DNA from: Polystyrenella longa
GTDB taxonomy: Bacteria; Planctomycetota; Planctomycetia; Planctomycetales; Planctomycetaceae
DNA length: 64,000 nucleotides
Direction of reading: 5' to 3'
NCBI RefSeq assembly: GCF_007750395.1
Contig: NZ_CP036281.1
Span: forward strand, 5,355,001-5,419,000
The notes under the pieces were generated by a model. It did no database searches. It had not been told where the DNA came from and was given only the letters and a program-made list of their open reading frames with translations. Both the position numbers and the translations under genes were made by a program. Shown piece after piece: positions 1-9,490 of this stretch. Every line of letters begins with the position of its first letter. Positions within the stretch are counted from its first letter, which is position 1.

Positions 1-101
1 AAGTGACCCGACCAAGCTGAAACCGGTTGAACCTTAATTCACGATAAGGCATCGATTACGGAAACCCATTGAGAACCGTATCAAGTCTATTCGCGTTAAT
101 C

Positions 102-2057
102 TCACTTCTCCGCGTTAAGAAGTTCCTTAGTGAGAGCGGTGGGTTTGTCGATCCCCAGAGCATCTTTGACTCTGGTGTGCCATCTCCTTAACCCGCGATC
201 ATTGGTAAAGGCATAGAGTCCTTCGTCCGGACCCGCCCAATCACGATGAGACAGCAATAGCTCTTCTCGGCGTTCTCCCAATTCGTTGGCTCGTTTCAAT
301 AACATCTCCAGAGCAGCAGGGTCATCCCGACGTTCTTTCTTTACGGTCGAAAAGAAATCCATTTTCAAACCGAGGATGGCGACTTCACGATAAAGAGTTA
401 GTAACTCCAGCATAACTCGAGTGTAGTCCTGGCCATGACGGTGGAAACGGACCCGGTCGGCGTATTCACCGGGAGGAACGTTAGCTTCTGCTGCTTTTAG
501 ATGTTCCTCGGCGGCATCCACTGTTTCAGGGGGAATTAAACGATCCCATGCGGCGATAACGTTCGCGTAGGCGATGCCCGAAGCATCGATATGACGATCG
601 CGAAGATGCCAGTTTTCATCCAGGGCATCGCTGTAAGTTTCAAAAAAGGCCTGCATCTCTTCTGCCACGGGACCGTAGGCCGACTCGTAGAATTCGTCCA
701 TGAGATTCGTTTGGTCGCGGGCAGGATCCCACATCATACGAGTAAGAGCCCAATAATTCGGAGCCATTGCGGAAAAGTTTTTGCTGCCTTCGCCGTAAGC
801 AGCAACAAACCCTTTCTCATGAGCTTCTGCCAGATTTGAAATGATCTGATTCTGATGCAGAAGATGCATATCGTGATAATAGTGATTCCCCCAGCCTTCC
901 CGGACGACCATTTTGGCCCCCAACTTTTTCCAACTGTCGACTTTGTCGCGCCACTCATTCAGGTTTTCTGGATCACGGTGACCTGCACTTTGATAAACAA
1001 AAGAGAGATAGAGGTTAGGCTCCAGCTTTTCGATATTCACCGGTGGGCGGTTATAATAAGTGTAGGCAAACATGCCGCACCCCTTATCCGGATTTTGTTC
1101 ACGAACGCGACGCGCGACTTCGTTAGCGTAAGTAAAGATGCGATCACTCAACTGGACCGTTTTACCGTCGTAGCTCATGATTCCGGGAACATCGAGCGCT
1201 TTACAGCGTTCGCATTGGCAGAACCCTCCACCATCACTGGGAGAGATATTCATGATCTGCTGTTTGCCGTTCAAAACATATTCGACCATATGATCGATGA
1301 CTTCCGGGTTCGTCGTACACATCTGGGGCGGACGCCGTTTTCCACCAACAAGCGCAAACCATTCTGGATGCTGCTCAAAAGATTCGTCCGTTCGGAAGTC
1401 GAATGCGTCATACCAGGAGTGCCCAAATACAGCTGACCGAACCCAGCCCAGACGGTTGCGACGCGACCAGCGACGAGCCGCATCGTTATATGTTTTCGTG
1501 TGGTAAGTACTCGGATACCCCAGACCAACAGAACGAATTTCAAACGTCGGTTTTTTGCGAATATCAAATTCCGGTAGGGTTAATTCTGAGTTAATCGGAA
1601 CATGTTCACCGAATTCGCCAGGCCAAAACCAATGCACCCCAAGGTGATCATCCAATAAGGTGTAAGTCGCCAGCATGGAACCAGCGGCTGTCACATTCGA
1701 CCAGGGATTTCCCAAGCGGTCATCGCCAGCAATCACCACCCCTTGAGGGACAGTCTTCAATAACCATTCCTCTAATTTCCAGGGCGTCAATTCGACTTCT
1801 AATACATCCTCCGCGACTGATTCGCCGACGAAAAACGTTAAACCCTCCTCCGCTGGATCAAACTCGCTCCAAGAAACAATCGCAATTGATTGTTGAGTAA
1901 TCTGACCCACGTAGTTCGAAAGTTCCTCCGCCGCAGCCTTCTGAACTGCCAGGGCTTCGTCGGGAATCACGACTCGGCGATAATCGCTCAGCCGTTGAGG
2001 CTCCGCCGCAGTCAGAATTGACGGGGACAACAGAAATAAAAGGATCAGCATTTTCAT
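102..2057 (-). CDS. Exported DUF4838 / glycoside-hydrolase-like protein
   Basis: Predicted secreted carbohydrate-active protein of 651 residues. The N-terminus is a signal peptide (MKMLILLFLLSP, cleavage near LTAAEP). An open reading frame continues 30 codons upstream to 2147, but those residues are polar and precede the signal, so the ATG at 2057 is preferred. The first ~110 mature residues resemble the alpha-glucuronidase/hexosaminidase N-terminal domain (RRVVIPDEA...AAEELSNYVGQIT). The middle carries the DUF4838 region, with HPEWFAL and a Cys cluster FCQCERC. Planctomycetes and Bacteroidetes encode many such proteins next to polysaccharide-degrading genes, but no such neighbour is visible here. 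Substrate and catalytic residues are unknown. Family confidence is high; the activity is inferred. Confidence 0.82.
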   Translation of the reverse strand: MKMLILLFLLSPSILTAAEPQRLSDYRRVVIPDEALAVQKAAAEELSNYVGQITQQSIAIVSWSEFDPAEEGLTFFVGESVAEDVLEVELTPWKLEEWLLKTVPQGVVIAGDDRLGNPWSNVTAAGSMLATYTLLDDHLGVHWFWPGEFGEHVPINSELTLPEFDIRKKPTFEIRSVGLGYPSTYHTKTYNDAARRWSRRNRLGWVRSAVFGHSWYDAFDFRTDESFEQHPEWFALVGGKRRPPQMCTTNPEVIDHMVEYVLNGKQQIMNISPSDGGGFCQCERCKALDVPGIMSYDGKTVQLSDRIFTYANEVARRVREQNPDKGCGMFAYTYYNRPPVNIEKLEPNLYLSFVYQSAGHRDPENLNEWRDKVDSWKKLGAKMVVREGWGNHYYHDMHLLHQNQIISNLAEAHEKGFVAAYGEGSKNFSAMAPNYWALTRMMWDPARDQTNLMDEFYESAYGPVAEEMQAFFETYSDALDENWHLRDRHIDASGIAYANVIAAWDRLIPPETVDAAEEHLKAAEANVPPGEYADRVRFHRHGQDYTRVMLELLTLYREVAILGLKMDFFSTVKKERRDDPAALEMLLKRANELGERREELLLSHRDWAGPDEGLYAFTNDRGLRRWHTRVKDALGIDKPTALTKELLNAEK

Positions 2058-2305
2058 ATCGGGACACCCTGAGTGTGCGGAAACTGGCGTGAGTGAATAC
2101 GCGGCACTGGTCGTTGATGATTCGTTAATTTTGAATCCTCGACGCATTTCACCTTACTCGGAAGCAAAAGCGATACACAACCCTGGTCCGAGATCAGCCT
2201 GTTTCGATAGCACGGAGGAGGAGATTCGTCAGTAGGACGTGCCGATAAAAAAGAAGATATTTCACCGATCACTTTCGTCGGTTTGTAACGAACTCTTTCT
2301 GTGCC

Positions 2306-3142
2306 CTATTTACCGTCACTGTACCGGTTCTCTGGATCAGTGCCAGAACTCCTGTCAAAAGGCAGCTTGAGCATTCCCGGGAGACGGTCTACTTGCTGCT
2401 CTTCGCGCAGATGGGAAAGGCCGATAGTCATTCCTTCATGGCCTTCAATCGGTTGATCTCGATAAGTCCCTAACAGGAAATCCCACCAGGGCAAATTGAA
2501 ACCGTAATTACTGTTTGTTTCCCGGCGTATCACGGAATGATGAACGCGATGCATGTCGGGAGTCACAACAAAGCAGCGGAGAATGCGATCCAGCCAGGAG
2601 GGAAGGACGACGTTACTATGATTGAACATCGAAGTTGCATTCAACAGAACCTCGAAGATCACCACCGTCAGAGCCGAAGGTCCCAGAATCACGACTACCG
2701 CGAGTTTGAGCAGTGCCGAGAGAAGAATCTCAAACGTGTGAAACCGTAAACCGGTTGTCACGTCGATATCGAGATCCGCGTGATGCACCAGATGTAGTCG
2801 CCATAATACAGGAACCGCATGGAACAGCACATGCTGTAGATAGATGGCGAAATCGAGGACAACGACACCCATCATGACTTCAAGCCAAACAGGCCAGTTA
2901 ACGAGATGCAACAACCCCCAGCTATGAGATTCGCAATAGATCGCTGCCGCAACCGCAGTAATTGGCATGATCACTCTGGACACGATGGTATTCAAAGCAA
3001 CAAGCGTCAGATTACTTGCCCAGCGGGGCCCCTTGGCTGCACTTAACTTTCGACGCGGGCCAAGAAACTCCCAAGTTGCCATAACCAACAGAACGCCTCC
3101 GAAGAGGCCAAGTCTTATATAAATCTCCAGTTGTCCCGGCAT
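2306..3142 (-). CDS. Sterol desaturase / fatty acid hydroxylase family membrane protein
   Basis: Integral membrane di-iron hydroxylase or desaturase of 278 residues. The histidine boxes are visible: HVLFH (His104, His108), HLVHH (His117, His120, His121), FNH (His175) and HRVHH (His198, His201, His202), which are expected to hold the di-iron centre on the cytoplasmic face. Hydrophobic segments lie around residues 8-25, 45-70, 85-103 and 143-170. Family members hydroxylate or desaturate sterols, carotenoids or fatty acyl chains; the substrate cannot be read from sequence. It lies 124 bases after the start-side end of the NrfD gene on the same strand, but nothing links it functionally to the nitrate genes. 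Confidence 0.88.
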   Translation of the reverse strand: MPGQLEIYIRLGLFGGVLLVMATWEFLGPRRKLSAAKGPRWASNLTLVALNTIVSRVIMPITAVAAAIYCESHSWGLLHLVNWPVWLEVMMGVVVLDFAIYLQHVLFHAVPVLWRLHLVHHADLDIDVTTGLRFHTFEILLSALLKLAVVVILGPSALTVVIFEVLLNATSMFNHSNVVLPSWLDRILRCFVVTPDMHRVHHSVIRRETNSNYGFNLPWWDFLLGTYRDQPIEGHEGMTIGLSHLREEQQVDRLPGMLKLPFDRSSGTDPENRYSDGK

Positions 3143-3266
3143 GCCATTGGTACTCTCGCGTGGTTGATCGTTTCGCCATAGGAATGGTTTTCAATCTTAC
3201 CAGTTTAGCAAAGTCTTCGCCCGAATAGACACAACATCAGACCCCTTTGGTGATTCGCACTAGGCA

Positions 3267-4538
3267 CTACCGCGTAGATTCTGTTGCGGGAGCAGGACTT
3301 TGGCGATAGACGCTGATCGCCATTTTGAGCAGCACCGTTAGCACCATTAACCCGAAGGCCCAGATGCCGGCGCTCACTTTCCACTCAACCAGGCTGGGAG
3401 TGTATTCCACGATTTCATGCAACGTACTGGGAATGAACCCGGGGACGATCAATCCCATTCCCTTTTCGATCCAGGCGCCGATAAATGCGAGAATGCATGC
3501 GAAGACTAAAACCCGTTCTCGCTTTAATACGAGCGGACTAAGAAACAGACCCGCGGCAACGATGTTGAATATCATCGCGGTCCAGATCCAGGGAACCAGG
3601 GCGTAGTGGCCATGAAGTCCCAGGAAAAGATAATGAGCTGAAGCGGTATGGGATCCTCCCGTGTAAAACTCGGTGAAGACTTCCGACACGACCATGAGCA
3701 GATTCACAACAATAGTTACTCGAATAATATTAATCAGCAGACGTGCGGGGGCGTCTTCCAGGCGTTGTCCAACGACATTCTTCAGAATCGAAAACAGAAT
3801 CAGAATAAAAGCTGGACCCGCAACGAAGGCGCTGGCGAGAAATCGAGGCGCCAACAGGGCCGTATTCCAGAATGGTCTTCCGCCCAGTCCGCAATACAAA
3901 AATGCTGTGATGGTGTGAATCGAAATCGCCCAGAAAATGGAAATCATCACGAAGGGGACATACCACTTCGGGTTCGGCTGTCGATTTAAGAATCGCATAT
4001 AGAGCAGATAACCGCAGATATGTAGATTCAAAAGCAAGTACCCGTTGAGCACAATGACATCCCAGGTCAACATCGACATTGGCCAGTTGAATCGTCCGAT
4101 ACCAGGGATCAGATGCCAGAATCGTTCGGGGCGTCCTAAGTCGACCACGACGAATAACAAACACATCACGATGGCCGAAATCGCGAGGATCTCACCGATG
4201 ATGACGACGTCATGCATTTTTTTGTCGTGGTACAGATACGCCGGAATCACCATCATCACCCCACCGGCGGCAACTCCAACCATGAATGTGAAGTTGGCAA
4301 TATATAATCCCCAACTGACATGATCCGTCATGTTAGTGACGATCATTCCCTCGGACACCTGCACTGCCCACGCGTTCGCCCCCACCAGCGCAATCGCAGT
4401 GAGCACGAACATCCATGTATAAAACAACAGGCTGCCGTTAGTCGCTTCTCCGAGTCCCCACCAGATAAATCGCGGATAACTACGCACTGGATGAGCCGGA
4501 TCAATTGGAACGCTGTCAGGACTGGTTAGAGAGGACAT
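3267..4538 (-). CDS. NrfD/PsrC-type polytopic quinol-interacting membrane subunit
   Basis: About 423 residues with roughly ten hydrophobic segments, beginning FIWWGLGEATNGSLLFYTWM. The DHVSWGLYIANFTF and DLGRPERFWHL stretches are characteristic of NrfD/DsrP-type polysulfide-reductase membrane subunits, which bind quinol. It is the last gene of a three-gene operon (tetraheme cytochrome, Fe-S protein, NrfD) transcribed away from napDAB. The Fe-S gene stops at 4550; an in-frame GTG at 4547 is possible, but the ATG at 4538 (MSSLTSPDS) is preferred. Neither site has a clear Shine-Dalgarno sequence. Inference: it oxidises menaquinol and passes electrons through the Fe-S and heme subunits, standing in for NapC or NapGH. 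An equivalent role for another periplasmic acceptor is possible. Confidence 0.88.
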   Translation of the reverse strand: MSSLTSPDSVPIDPAHPVRSYPRFIWWGLGEATNGSLLFYTWMFVLTAIALVGANAWAVQVSEGMIVTNMTDHVSWGLYIANFTFMVGVAAGGVMMVIPAYLYHDKKMHDVVIIGEILAISAIVMCLLFVVVDLGRPERFWHLIPGIGRFNWPMSMLTWDVIVLNGYLLLNLHICGYLLYMRFLNRQPNPKWYVPFVMISIFWAISIHTITAFLYCGLGGRPFWNTALLAPRFLASAFVAGPAFILILFSILKNVVGQRLEDAPARLLINIIRVTIVVNLLMVVSEVFTEFYTGGSHTASAHYLFLGLHGHYALVPWIWTAMIFNIVAAGLFLSPLVLKRERVLVFACILAFIGAWIEKGMGLIVPGFIPSTLHEIVEYTPSLVEWKVSAGIWAFGLMVLTVLLKMAISVYRQSPAPATESTR

Positions 4539-4549
4539 AAATTGCACGA

Positions 4550-5539
4550 TCAGTCGAAAAAGTAAAAGAAGCTTGGCTGAGTGCCCAGTTCTTCTTTCAG
4601 GACGAAGACACGTTTGTTCTGTAGAACGTAATTAATGGGAGACTCAGGATCATTCAGATCGCCAAAGACACGTGCCCCAGTAGGACAGGCTTCCAGGCAG
4701 GCGGGGAGTCGGCCTTCGCGTGTGCGATGCAGACAAAAGTGGCATTTCTCCATCGTCCCCTGCGGGCGAATTCGATTCGAAAGATACCCTTGATCCGGAT
4801 TCACTTCTTCCGCTGGAATTTCAGGTTGTTCCCAGTTAAATCGCCGTGCGTGGTAAGGACAGGCGGCTTCGCAATACCGACAACCGATACACCAGTTGTA
4901 ATCAACGACGACGATACCATCGTCTTCTTTCCAGGTTGCTTCTACTGGGCAGACAGTCACGCAAGGAGGATTGTCACATTGCTGGCATTGCACCGGCATA
5001 TAAAACTTGTCGTCCTGAGGAACAGTGTGGTCGTAGGTGGTATTTCCCTGTTCCATATCCATTGTCCCTTTGGGCATTTCCAGGATACGAATATAAGACT
5101 GATCGACGCCCCGATGATGATTATTCTCTTCGTGGCAGGCTTCCATACATTTGCCATTGCCGTTGCACTTGCTAAGGCTAATGGCATACCCATACCGGAC
5201 GCCGGGAATGGGCTGGGGATCGGAGATCGACACTTCCGCACCGTAAGACTCCTTCGTCTCCTTCTCCATTCGCGTGAATATTTTCTGTTTGTCCTCGTCG
5301 GTCAACTCTTTGTAATGACGTTGCAGGAACTCATCTACAGAAACATTTTCTGGAATAACCATGAGAGGAGAAACTGCTTTACCAAACGCAGCCAGGCCCA
5401 GCGCGGCCCCTGCCGCTTTCAAGGCCGTGCGGCGCGACGTGGGCTGCCCCAGAATGGGAAGTAGATTCTGATCGGAATCGGGAGTCTGTTTTCCAGAGCT
5501 ATTAGTAGGTCCATCAGAATTTGCTGGTTCGTTACTCAT
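4550..5539 (-). CDS. Tat-exported multi-[4Fe-4S] ferredoxin subunit (DsrO/NrfC-like)
   Basis: 329 residues with a twin-arginine signal (SRRTALKAAG, residues 35-44), so it acts outside the cytoplasmic membrane. Four cysteine groups are visible: C125/C131/C135, C185/C188/C193/C197, C217/C220/C223/C227 and C266/C269/C281/C285. In relatives the first group reads CIGCRRC; here it is CNGNGKC, so the second ligand position is Asn128 and only 15 of 16 cysteines remain. Its ATG overlaps the stop of the upstream cytochrome gene by eight bases (ATGAGTAA), implying translational coupling. Known role of the family: electron transfer between an NrfD membrane subunit and a periplasmic partner. Link to Nap is inferred from the divergent nap operon. 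Confidence 0.9.
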   Translation of the reverse strand: MSNEPANSDGPTNSSGKQTPDSDQNLLPILGQPTSRRTALKAAGAALGLAAFGKAVSPLMVIPENVSVDEFLQRHYKELTDEDKQKIFTRMEKETKESYGAEVSISDPQPIPGVRYGYAISLSKCNGNGKCMEACHEENNHHRGVDQSYIRILEMPKGTMDMEQGNTTYDHTVPQDDKFYMPVQCQQCDNPPCVTVCPVEATWKEDDGIVVVDYNWCIGCRYCEAACPYHARRFNWEQPEIPAEEVNPDQGYLSNRIRPQGTMEKCHFCLHRTREGRLPACLEACPTGARVFGDLNDPESPINYVLQNKRVFVLKEELGTQPSFFYFFD

Positions 5540-6269
5540 GGGGCGTCTCCGATTTGTGAGGAGATTCGGAGGTATGGCCGTCGTTCAGGAATCGATCCTT
5601 CGGTTTGAACGTAGGAACCATGTGTGGAAACTGAGGTGTATGGGGGTGATGGCAATCGATGCAGTTATTCTTTTTCTGTGGACCGCGAGTACGATCCCAG
5701 AAACCGTTCATCCCACCATGAACATCATTTTCGTAGTCTTTCATTTGAGGACCATGACACTGTCCACAGAGCTTCATCACATTCTTAAACTCTACCTTCG
5801 CCCCATTGGCCAGTTTAAGGGAGTCGTAGTTTTCAGCATTGTGACAGGAAAGGCAATTCAAGTTGCCATGGGCCATTTTAAGATTGCCGTGAAACTCCTT
5901 TAGCTCTGAAGCTGATTTGGTCTCTGGGTTCGGTTTCCGTTTTGTATGACAGGTACCGCAGGTCGCCGTGACCGGATTTCCATTGTCGTCGACGAGTCCC
6001 AGATCAATGACAGGAGGCCCACTCGGTTGCCTGATTTCAATCGGGAATAACATTGGCTCAGCAGAGTCCGCTTTATCCGGGACATCCGTATGGTCATCGG
6101 TAGTCTCTTCGGCTGAGGCGGCTCCATTCCGAAAAGGATCAAGCGTTAAGACCGTGAGAGCTGTGCCGGCAACCAGGAACAACAGAACGAAACCAATTCG
6201 CACAGACCATATCGACATAAGCTGTTTGCGTGAACGTTTTCTCTGCTGCGATGTCTGAGACTTGTACAT
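5532..6269 (-). CDS. Membrane-anchored tetraheme cytochrome c
   Basis: Four CxxCH heme sites (CGTCH, CLSCH, CGQCH, CIDCH) follow an N-terminal membrane anchor (RIGFVLLFLVAGTALTVLTL), so the heme domain is periplasmic. Extra histidines (EFHGNLKMAHGN, CHHPHTPQFPH) could be distal ligands. The reading frame opens with a GTG at 6320; the ATG at 6269 (MYKSQTSQ) shortens the positively charged tail and gives 245 residues, and is preferred without strong evidence. It is first in the operon with the Fe-S and NrfD genes, overlapping the former by eight bases. This cytochrome/Fe-S/NrfD set resembles quinone-interacting complexes of the Qrc/ACIII type. It probably hands electrons to the NapB-like cytochrome encoded divergently. 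Confidence 0.87.
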   Translation of the reverse strand: MYKSQTSQQRKRSRKQLMSIWSVRIGFVLLFLVAGTALTVLTLDPFRNGAASAEETTDDHTDVPDKADSAEPMLFPIEIRQPSGPPVIDLGLVDDNGNPVTATCGTCHTKRKPNPETKSASELKEFHGNLKMAHGNLNCLSCHNAENYDSLKLANGAKVEFKNVMKLCGQCHGPQMKDYENDVHGGMNGFWDRTRGPQKKNNCIDCHHPHTPQFPHMVPTFKPKDRFLNDGHTSESPHKSETPHE

Positions 6270-6723
6270 GTCACTGAACGCTTTCGTGACAACCTTGGTT
6301 GCGACAGCTATTCGATCCACTACGAGAAGTGGTCGATTATGAATGGGAGAAAGTGTGTATTAACTCTTCTAAGTGATCGCTGTCAACTGCACGTCATTAA
6401 AGACATTTTCGACTGTTAATGATGTGTAAATACGATCTCGCTTTAATGTTTGTTTTAAGCTTGCAATATTCATGGAATCGGGCATAACTTGTAGATACCG
6501 AACCCCTCATTTCCTACGGAAATAAACGGTTGAATCACACTTGACGGAAGTTGGTTGTCACCTTCAGTAAGATTGAAGCTGTAGATGCGTGTTGACGATA
6601 TCATGCTTTTACTTGTAAGCTTTTATTTCTTAGATGGCAACATTTTTCTGTTAATCGATTTCGTTGTGAACAGTTTATTCTGTTCTCTCTCTCCCTCGAT
6701 TTCTCTCTAAAACGGCAGCCGAC
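6270..6723. promoter_or_regulatory. Divergent intergenic region between quinol module and nap operon
   Basis: No gene is seen here. It must hold promoters for both the minus-strand cytochrome operon and plus-strand napD. A 7-base inverted repeat, TCATTAA (6394-6400) and TTAATGA (6416-6422), has arms about 22 bases apart, that is two helical turns, and could be an operator. A weak plus-strand promoter candidate is TTGACG (6592-6597), an 18-base spacer, then TAAGCT (6616-6621). No good FNR/Dnr box (TTGAT-N4-ATCAA) was found. These assignments are by eye and weak. Confidence 0.35.
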
Positions 6724-6981
6724 ATGATCGCCAGTGTGGTAGTTACATTCGAAAACGAGTGCGATGAACAGCCTGTCATTTTGGAGACTCTGGCGAGTCA
6801 TCCTCAAATCGAAATCGGTCACTGCCTTCCAGGGAATTCACGCGTGCCGATGACAATTGAAGCCGAGAATCCGAAGGAGCTCGAAACAGTGACACACCAC
6901 CTGCAGGATCATCCTCAGGTACGATTTGTCGATGTTGTCTACGTTCATTACGAAGATGTCAGTGAACAAATAAACGGCTGA
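6724..6981 (+). CDS. napD: NapD, maturation chaperone of periplasmic nitrate reductase
   Basis: 85-residue ferredoxin-like-fold protein. NapD binds the twin-arginine signal of NapA in the cytoplasm and delays export until the molybdenum cofactor is inserted. It shows the family pattern: start MIASVVVTF, a central turn with SRVPMTIEAENPKELETV and a final strand VRFVDVVYVHYED. It lies 76 bases upstream of napA, the usual partner, which supports the call despite its small size. No clear Shine-Dalgarno sequence precedes the ATG, a common situation in planctomycetes. Confidence 0.85.
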   Translation: MIASVVVTFENECDEQPVILETLASHPQIEIGHCLPGNSRVPMTIEAENPKELETVTHHLQDHPQVRFVDVVYVHYEDVSEQING

Positions 6982-7057
6982 AGAAGTTGACGCTTAAGGA
7001 AGTTGTCTGTAACAACGAACGACGAAACTCAGAGTCTAATCTCAGAATGGTCTGTGA

Positions 7058-9487
7058 ATGAAAACCTCCACGCAATCCACGACCGTCGACACACAGCGGC
7101 GACTGTTTATAAAACAGTCGGCAATGGCAGCAGCGACAGCCATCGCCCACGGCACGACGATGTCACTGCCTATCCTGAATGCTGCCGATGCCCATTCTGC
7201 AGTCAACTGGAACAAAGCCCCTTGCCGGTTCTGCGGAACAGGTTGCCATGTGCAAGTCGGCGTTCAAGATGGCAAGGTGTTTGCGGTCGCAGGAGATAAA
7301 AACGCGGAAGTCAACAAAGGTCTTCTGTGCGTGAAAGGGTATCACGTTGGCTCTGCATTGTACGGCAAAGATCGACTGACCAAACCCCTGCTGCGACGTG
7401 GTGACCGATATCAGGAAATTTCCTGGAATACGGCCATCAATGTCATTGCTGATCGAATTGAATCGGCACCGGAACGATTCGCCTTCTACGGATCGGGGCA
7501 ATGGACGATCCCCGAAGGATACGCCGCGCAGAAGTTCATGAAGGGAGGCCTCTCCAACAATCATCTCGATCCAAATGCCCGGTTATGCATGGCCTCGGCG
7601 GTAACTGGTTTTCTGGCAACCTATGGTGTCGACGAACCCGCAGGTTGTTATGACGATCTCGATGCGTGCGACGTCCTCATCATGTGGGGCAACAACCCGG
7701 CGGAAATGCACCCCGTTCTGTTCTCTCGCGTAATCGATCGCAGAAGCCGCGGCGAGAAAATAACGCTCATCGATATTGGGACTCGGCGCACACGAACAAC
7801 GCAAGAATGTCAGCATTATCTGGAGATGGTTGGACATGGTGATATGGCAATCGCCAATGGGATCGCTCACCTGTTGATCAAAAACAAAACGTACGACCAG
7901 AAATTCGTCGACTCGTTCTGCAACTTCAAATCGCCCGAGGATGAAAACCCAACACTGCACGGAAAACCGATCACCTTTGAGGAATATAAGAAACTACTGG
8001 AACCTTATACCCCGGAGAAGGTCGAAGAACTGTCCGGCGTTCCGGCCGATCAGATTCGGATGCTGGCTGACCTGTTTGGCAATTCGAAATTGAAAATCAC
8101 GTCTCTCTGGTGCATGGGAATGAACCAGCACACGAGAGGCACGGCAATCAATAGTATGGTGCATGGTGTACATCTTCTGAGTGGTCACTTCGGTAAACCG
8201 GGCGATGCCCCCACCAGCCTGACGGGACAACCTTCGGCATGTGGAACTGTGCGTGAAGTAGGTACGCTCTGCCACACGTTACCAGGCGGTCGGCTAATCG
8301 AGAACGCCGAGCATCGTGCGCAGTCGGAAGAGTTATGGAATCTTCCGGAAGGACGCATCAATCCCGTTCCGGGAGCCCATACCGTCGCCATGTGGGACAA
8401 GTTTTGTACTCCATCCGATGAGGGAGGCGATATCGATACGATCTGGGTTCAAGTGACCAACCCCGGCCAGACATTGCCTCATTTGAACAAGCTCTTCAAC
8501 CCACTTGAGGATCGCAAACGACTGAAGGACAAGTTTCTGATTGTCAGTGATGTTTATCCCACTGCAACAACTCGCCTGGCTGATCTCATTCTGCCCTCTG
8601 CGATGTGGGTGGAGAAGAATGGTGTCTTTGGAAACTCCGAACGCCGCACTCAACAGTGGTTCAAAATGATCGATCCCCCTGGGGATGCCCGCGACGATTG
8701 CTGGCAAACCATTGCCGTCGCCCATCGACTCCATGAACGTCGTGTTGAAGGTATGAAAGATCGTGATGGAGAATTTCTGTTTAATGTCAAAGACGACAGT
8801 GGAGAATCCATCCCTATTTGGGAATGGGAACACTATTACGATGTGAACGTCGACGAGCACTTATTCAACGAGTACCGTGAATTCTCATTCATGAAGCATA
8901 AGAACCTCGCTCCCTACTCAGAGTACGTCAAAGCCCGCGGGTTACGCTGGCCTGTCGTACAACAGGGAGACCAGTGGCAGGAAACGAAGTTTCGATTCAG
9001 CGAAGAATTTGATCCATTCGTAGAAGAGGGAAAAGGAATCCAATTCTACCACTCCAGCACCCACGACGATCGGGCGCAAATCTGGTTTCACCCCTGGGTT
9101 CCCCCGGCAGAAGTTCCCAATGAAGAATACCCCTTCATGCTGACCACCGGACGCGTACTGGAACATTGGCACTCGGGATCGATGACCAGGCGTATTCCGG
9201 AGTTGAGCCGCGCCATGCCCGGTGCCTACCTCGAAATACACCCTGACGATGCGGAAGGTTTGCATCTTAATAATGGTGATATCGCCCTCGTGGAATCGCG
9301 ACGAGGCTCACTCAATATACCTGTCTGGATCAATGGAAGAGCGGCCTGTCCGCCGGGCACTGTTTTTATACCTTTCTTTGATGAAACGATTCTCGTCAAC
9401 GATTTGACACTGGATGCCTTTGACCCATTCTCGAAACAACCCGACTACAAAAAATCGGCCGTTAAGATTAGTAGGGCTCAGGGGTAA
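7058..9487 (+). CDS. napA: NapA, periplasmic nitrate reductase catalytic subunit
   Basis: 809-residue molybdopterin-guanine-dinucleotide enzyme that reduces nitrate to nitrite in the periplasm. The twin-arginine signal is RRLFIKQS (Arg14-Arg15). The N-terminal [4Fe-4S] cluster is held by Cys56, Cys59, Cys63 and Cys91 (KAPCRFCGTGCHV and LLCVKG). The molybdenum ligand is Cys177 in NARLCMASAVTG. The C-terminal MGD-binding domain includes TTGRVLEHWHSGSMTRR, closely like NapA of proteobacteria. The presence of napD and a NapB-like gene on either side separates it from formate dehydrogenases and from the cytoplasmic NasA found later in the window. Three bases separate its stop from the next start. 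Confidence 0.96.
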   Translation: MKTSTQSTTVDTQRRLFIKQSAMAAATAIAHGTTMSLPILNAADAHSAVNWNKAPCRFCGTGCHVQVGVQDGKVFAVAGDKNAEVNKGLLCVKGYHVGSALYGKDRLTKPLLRRGDRYQEISWNTAINVIADRIESAPERFAFYGSGQWTIPEGYAAQKFMKGGLSNNHLDPNARLCMASAVTGFLATYGVDEPAGCYDDLDACDVLIMWGNNPAEMHPVLFSRVIDRRSRGEKITLIDIGTRRTRTTQECQHYLEMVGHGDMAIANGIAHLLIKNKTYDQKFVDSFCNFKSPEDENPTLHGKPITFEEYKKLLEPYTPEKVEELSGVPADQIRMLADLFGNSKLKITSLWCMGMNQHTRGTAINSMVHGVHLLSGHFGKPGDAPTSLTGQPSACGTVREVGTLCHTLPGGRLIENAEHRAQSEELWNLPEGRINPVPGAHTVAMWDKFCTPSDEGGDIDTIWVQVTNPGQTLPHLNKLFNPLEDRKRLKDKFLIVSDVYPTATTRLADLILPSAMWVEKNGVFGNSERRTQQWFKMIDPPGDARDDCWQTIAVAHRLHERRVEGMKDRDGEFLFNVKDDSGESIPIWEWEHYYDVNVDEHLFNEYREFSFMKHKNLAPYSEYVKARGLRWPVVQQGDQWQETKFRFSEEFDPFVEEGKGIQFYHSSTHDDRAQIWFHPWVPPAEVPNEEYPFMLTTGRVLEHWHSGSMTRRIPELSRAMPGAYLEIHPDDAEGLHLNNGDIALVESRRGSLNIPVWINGRAACPPGTVFIPFFDETILVNDLTLDAFDPFSKQPDYKKSAVKISRAQG

Positions 9488-9490
9488 TTC

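Noticed and set aside
855-1436. 193-codon plus-strand frame opposite the DUF4838 gene
   Set aside because: Antisense shadow without a recognisable product.
4727-5464. 245-codon plus-strand frame opposite the Fe-S gene
   Set aside because: It lies entirely antisense to a well-supported multi-cluster ferredoxin and shows no family motif.
6592-6605. Possible FNR-type site TTGACGATATCATG upstream of napD
   Set aside because: The second half-site does not match ATCAA, and the symmetry is imperfect.
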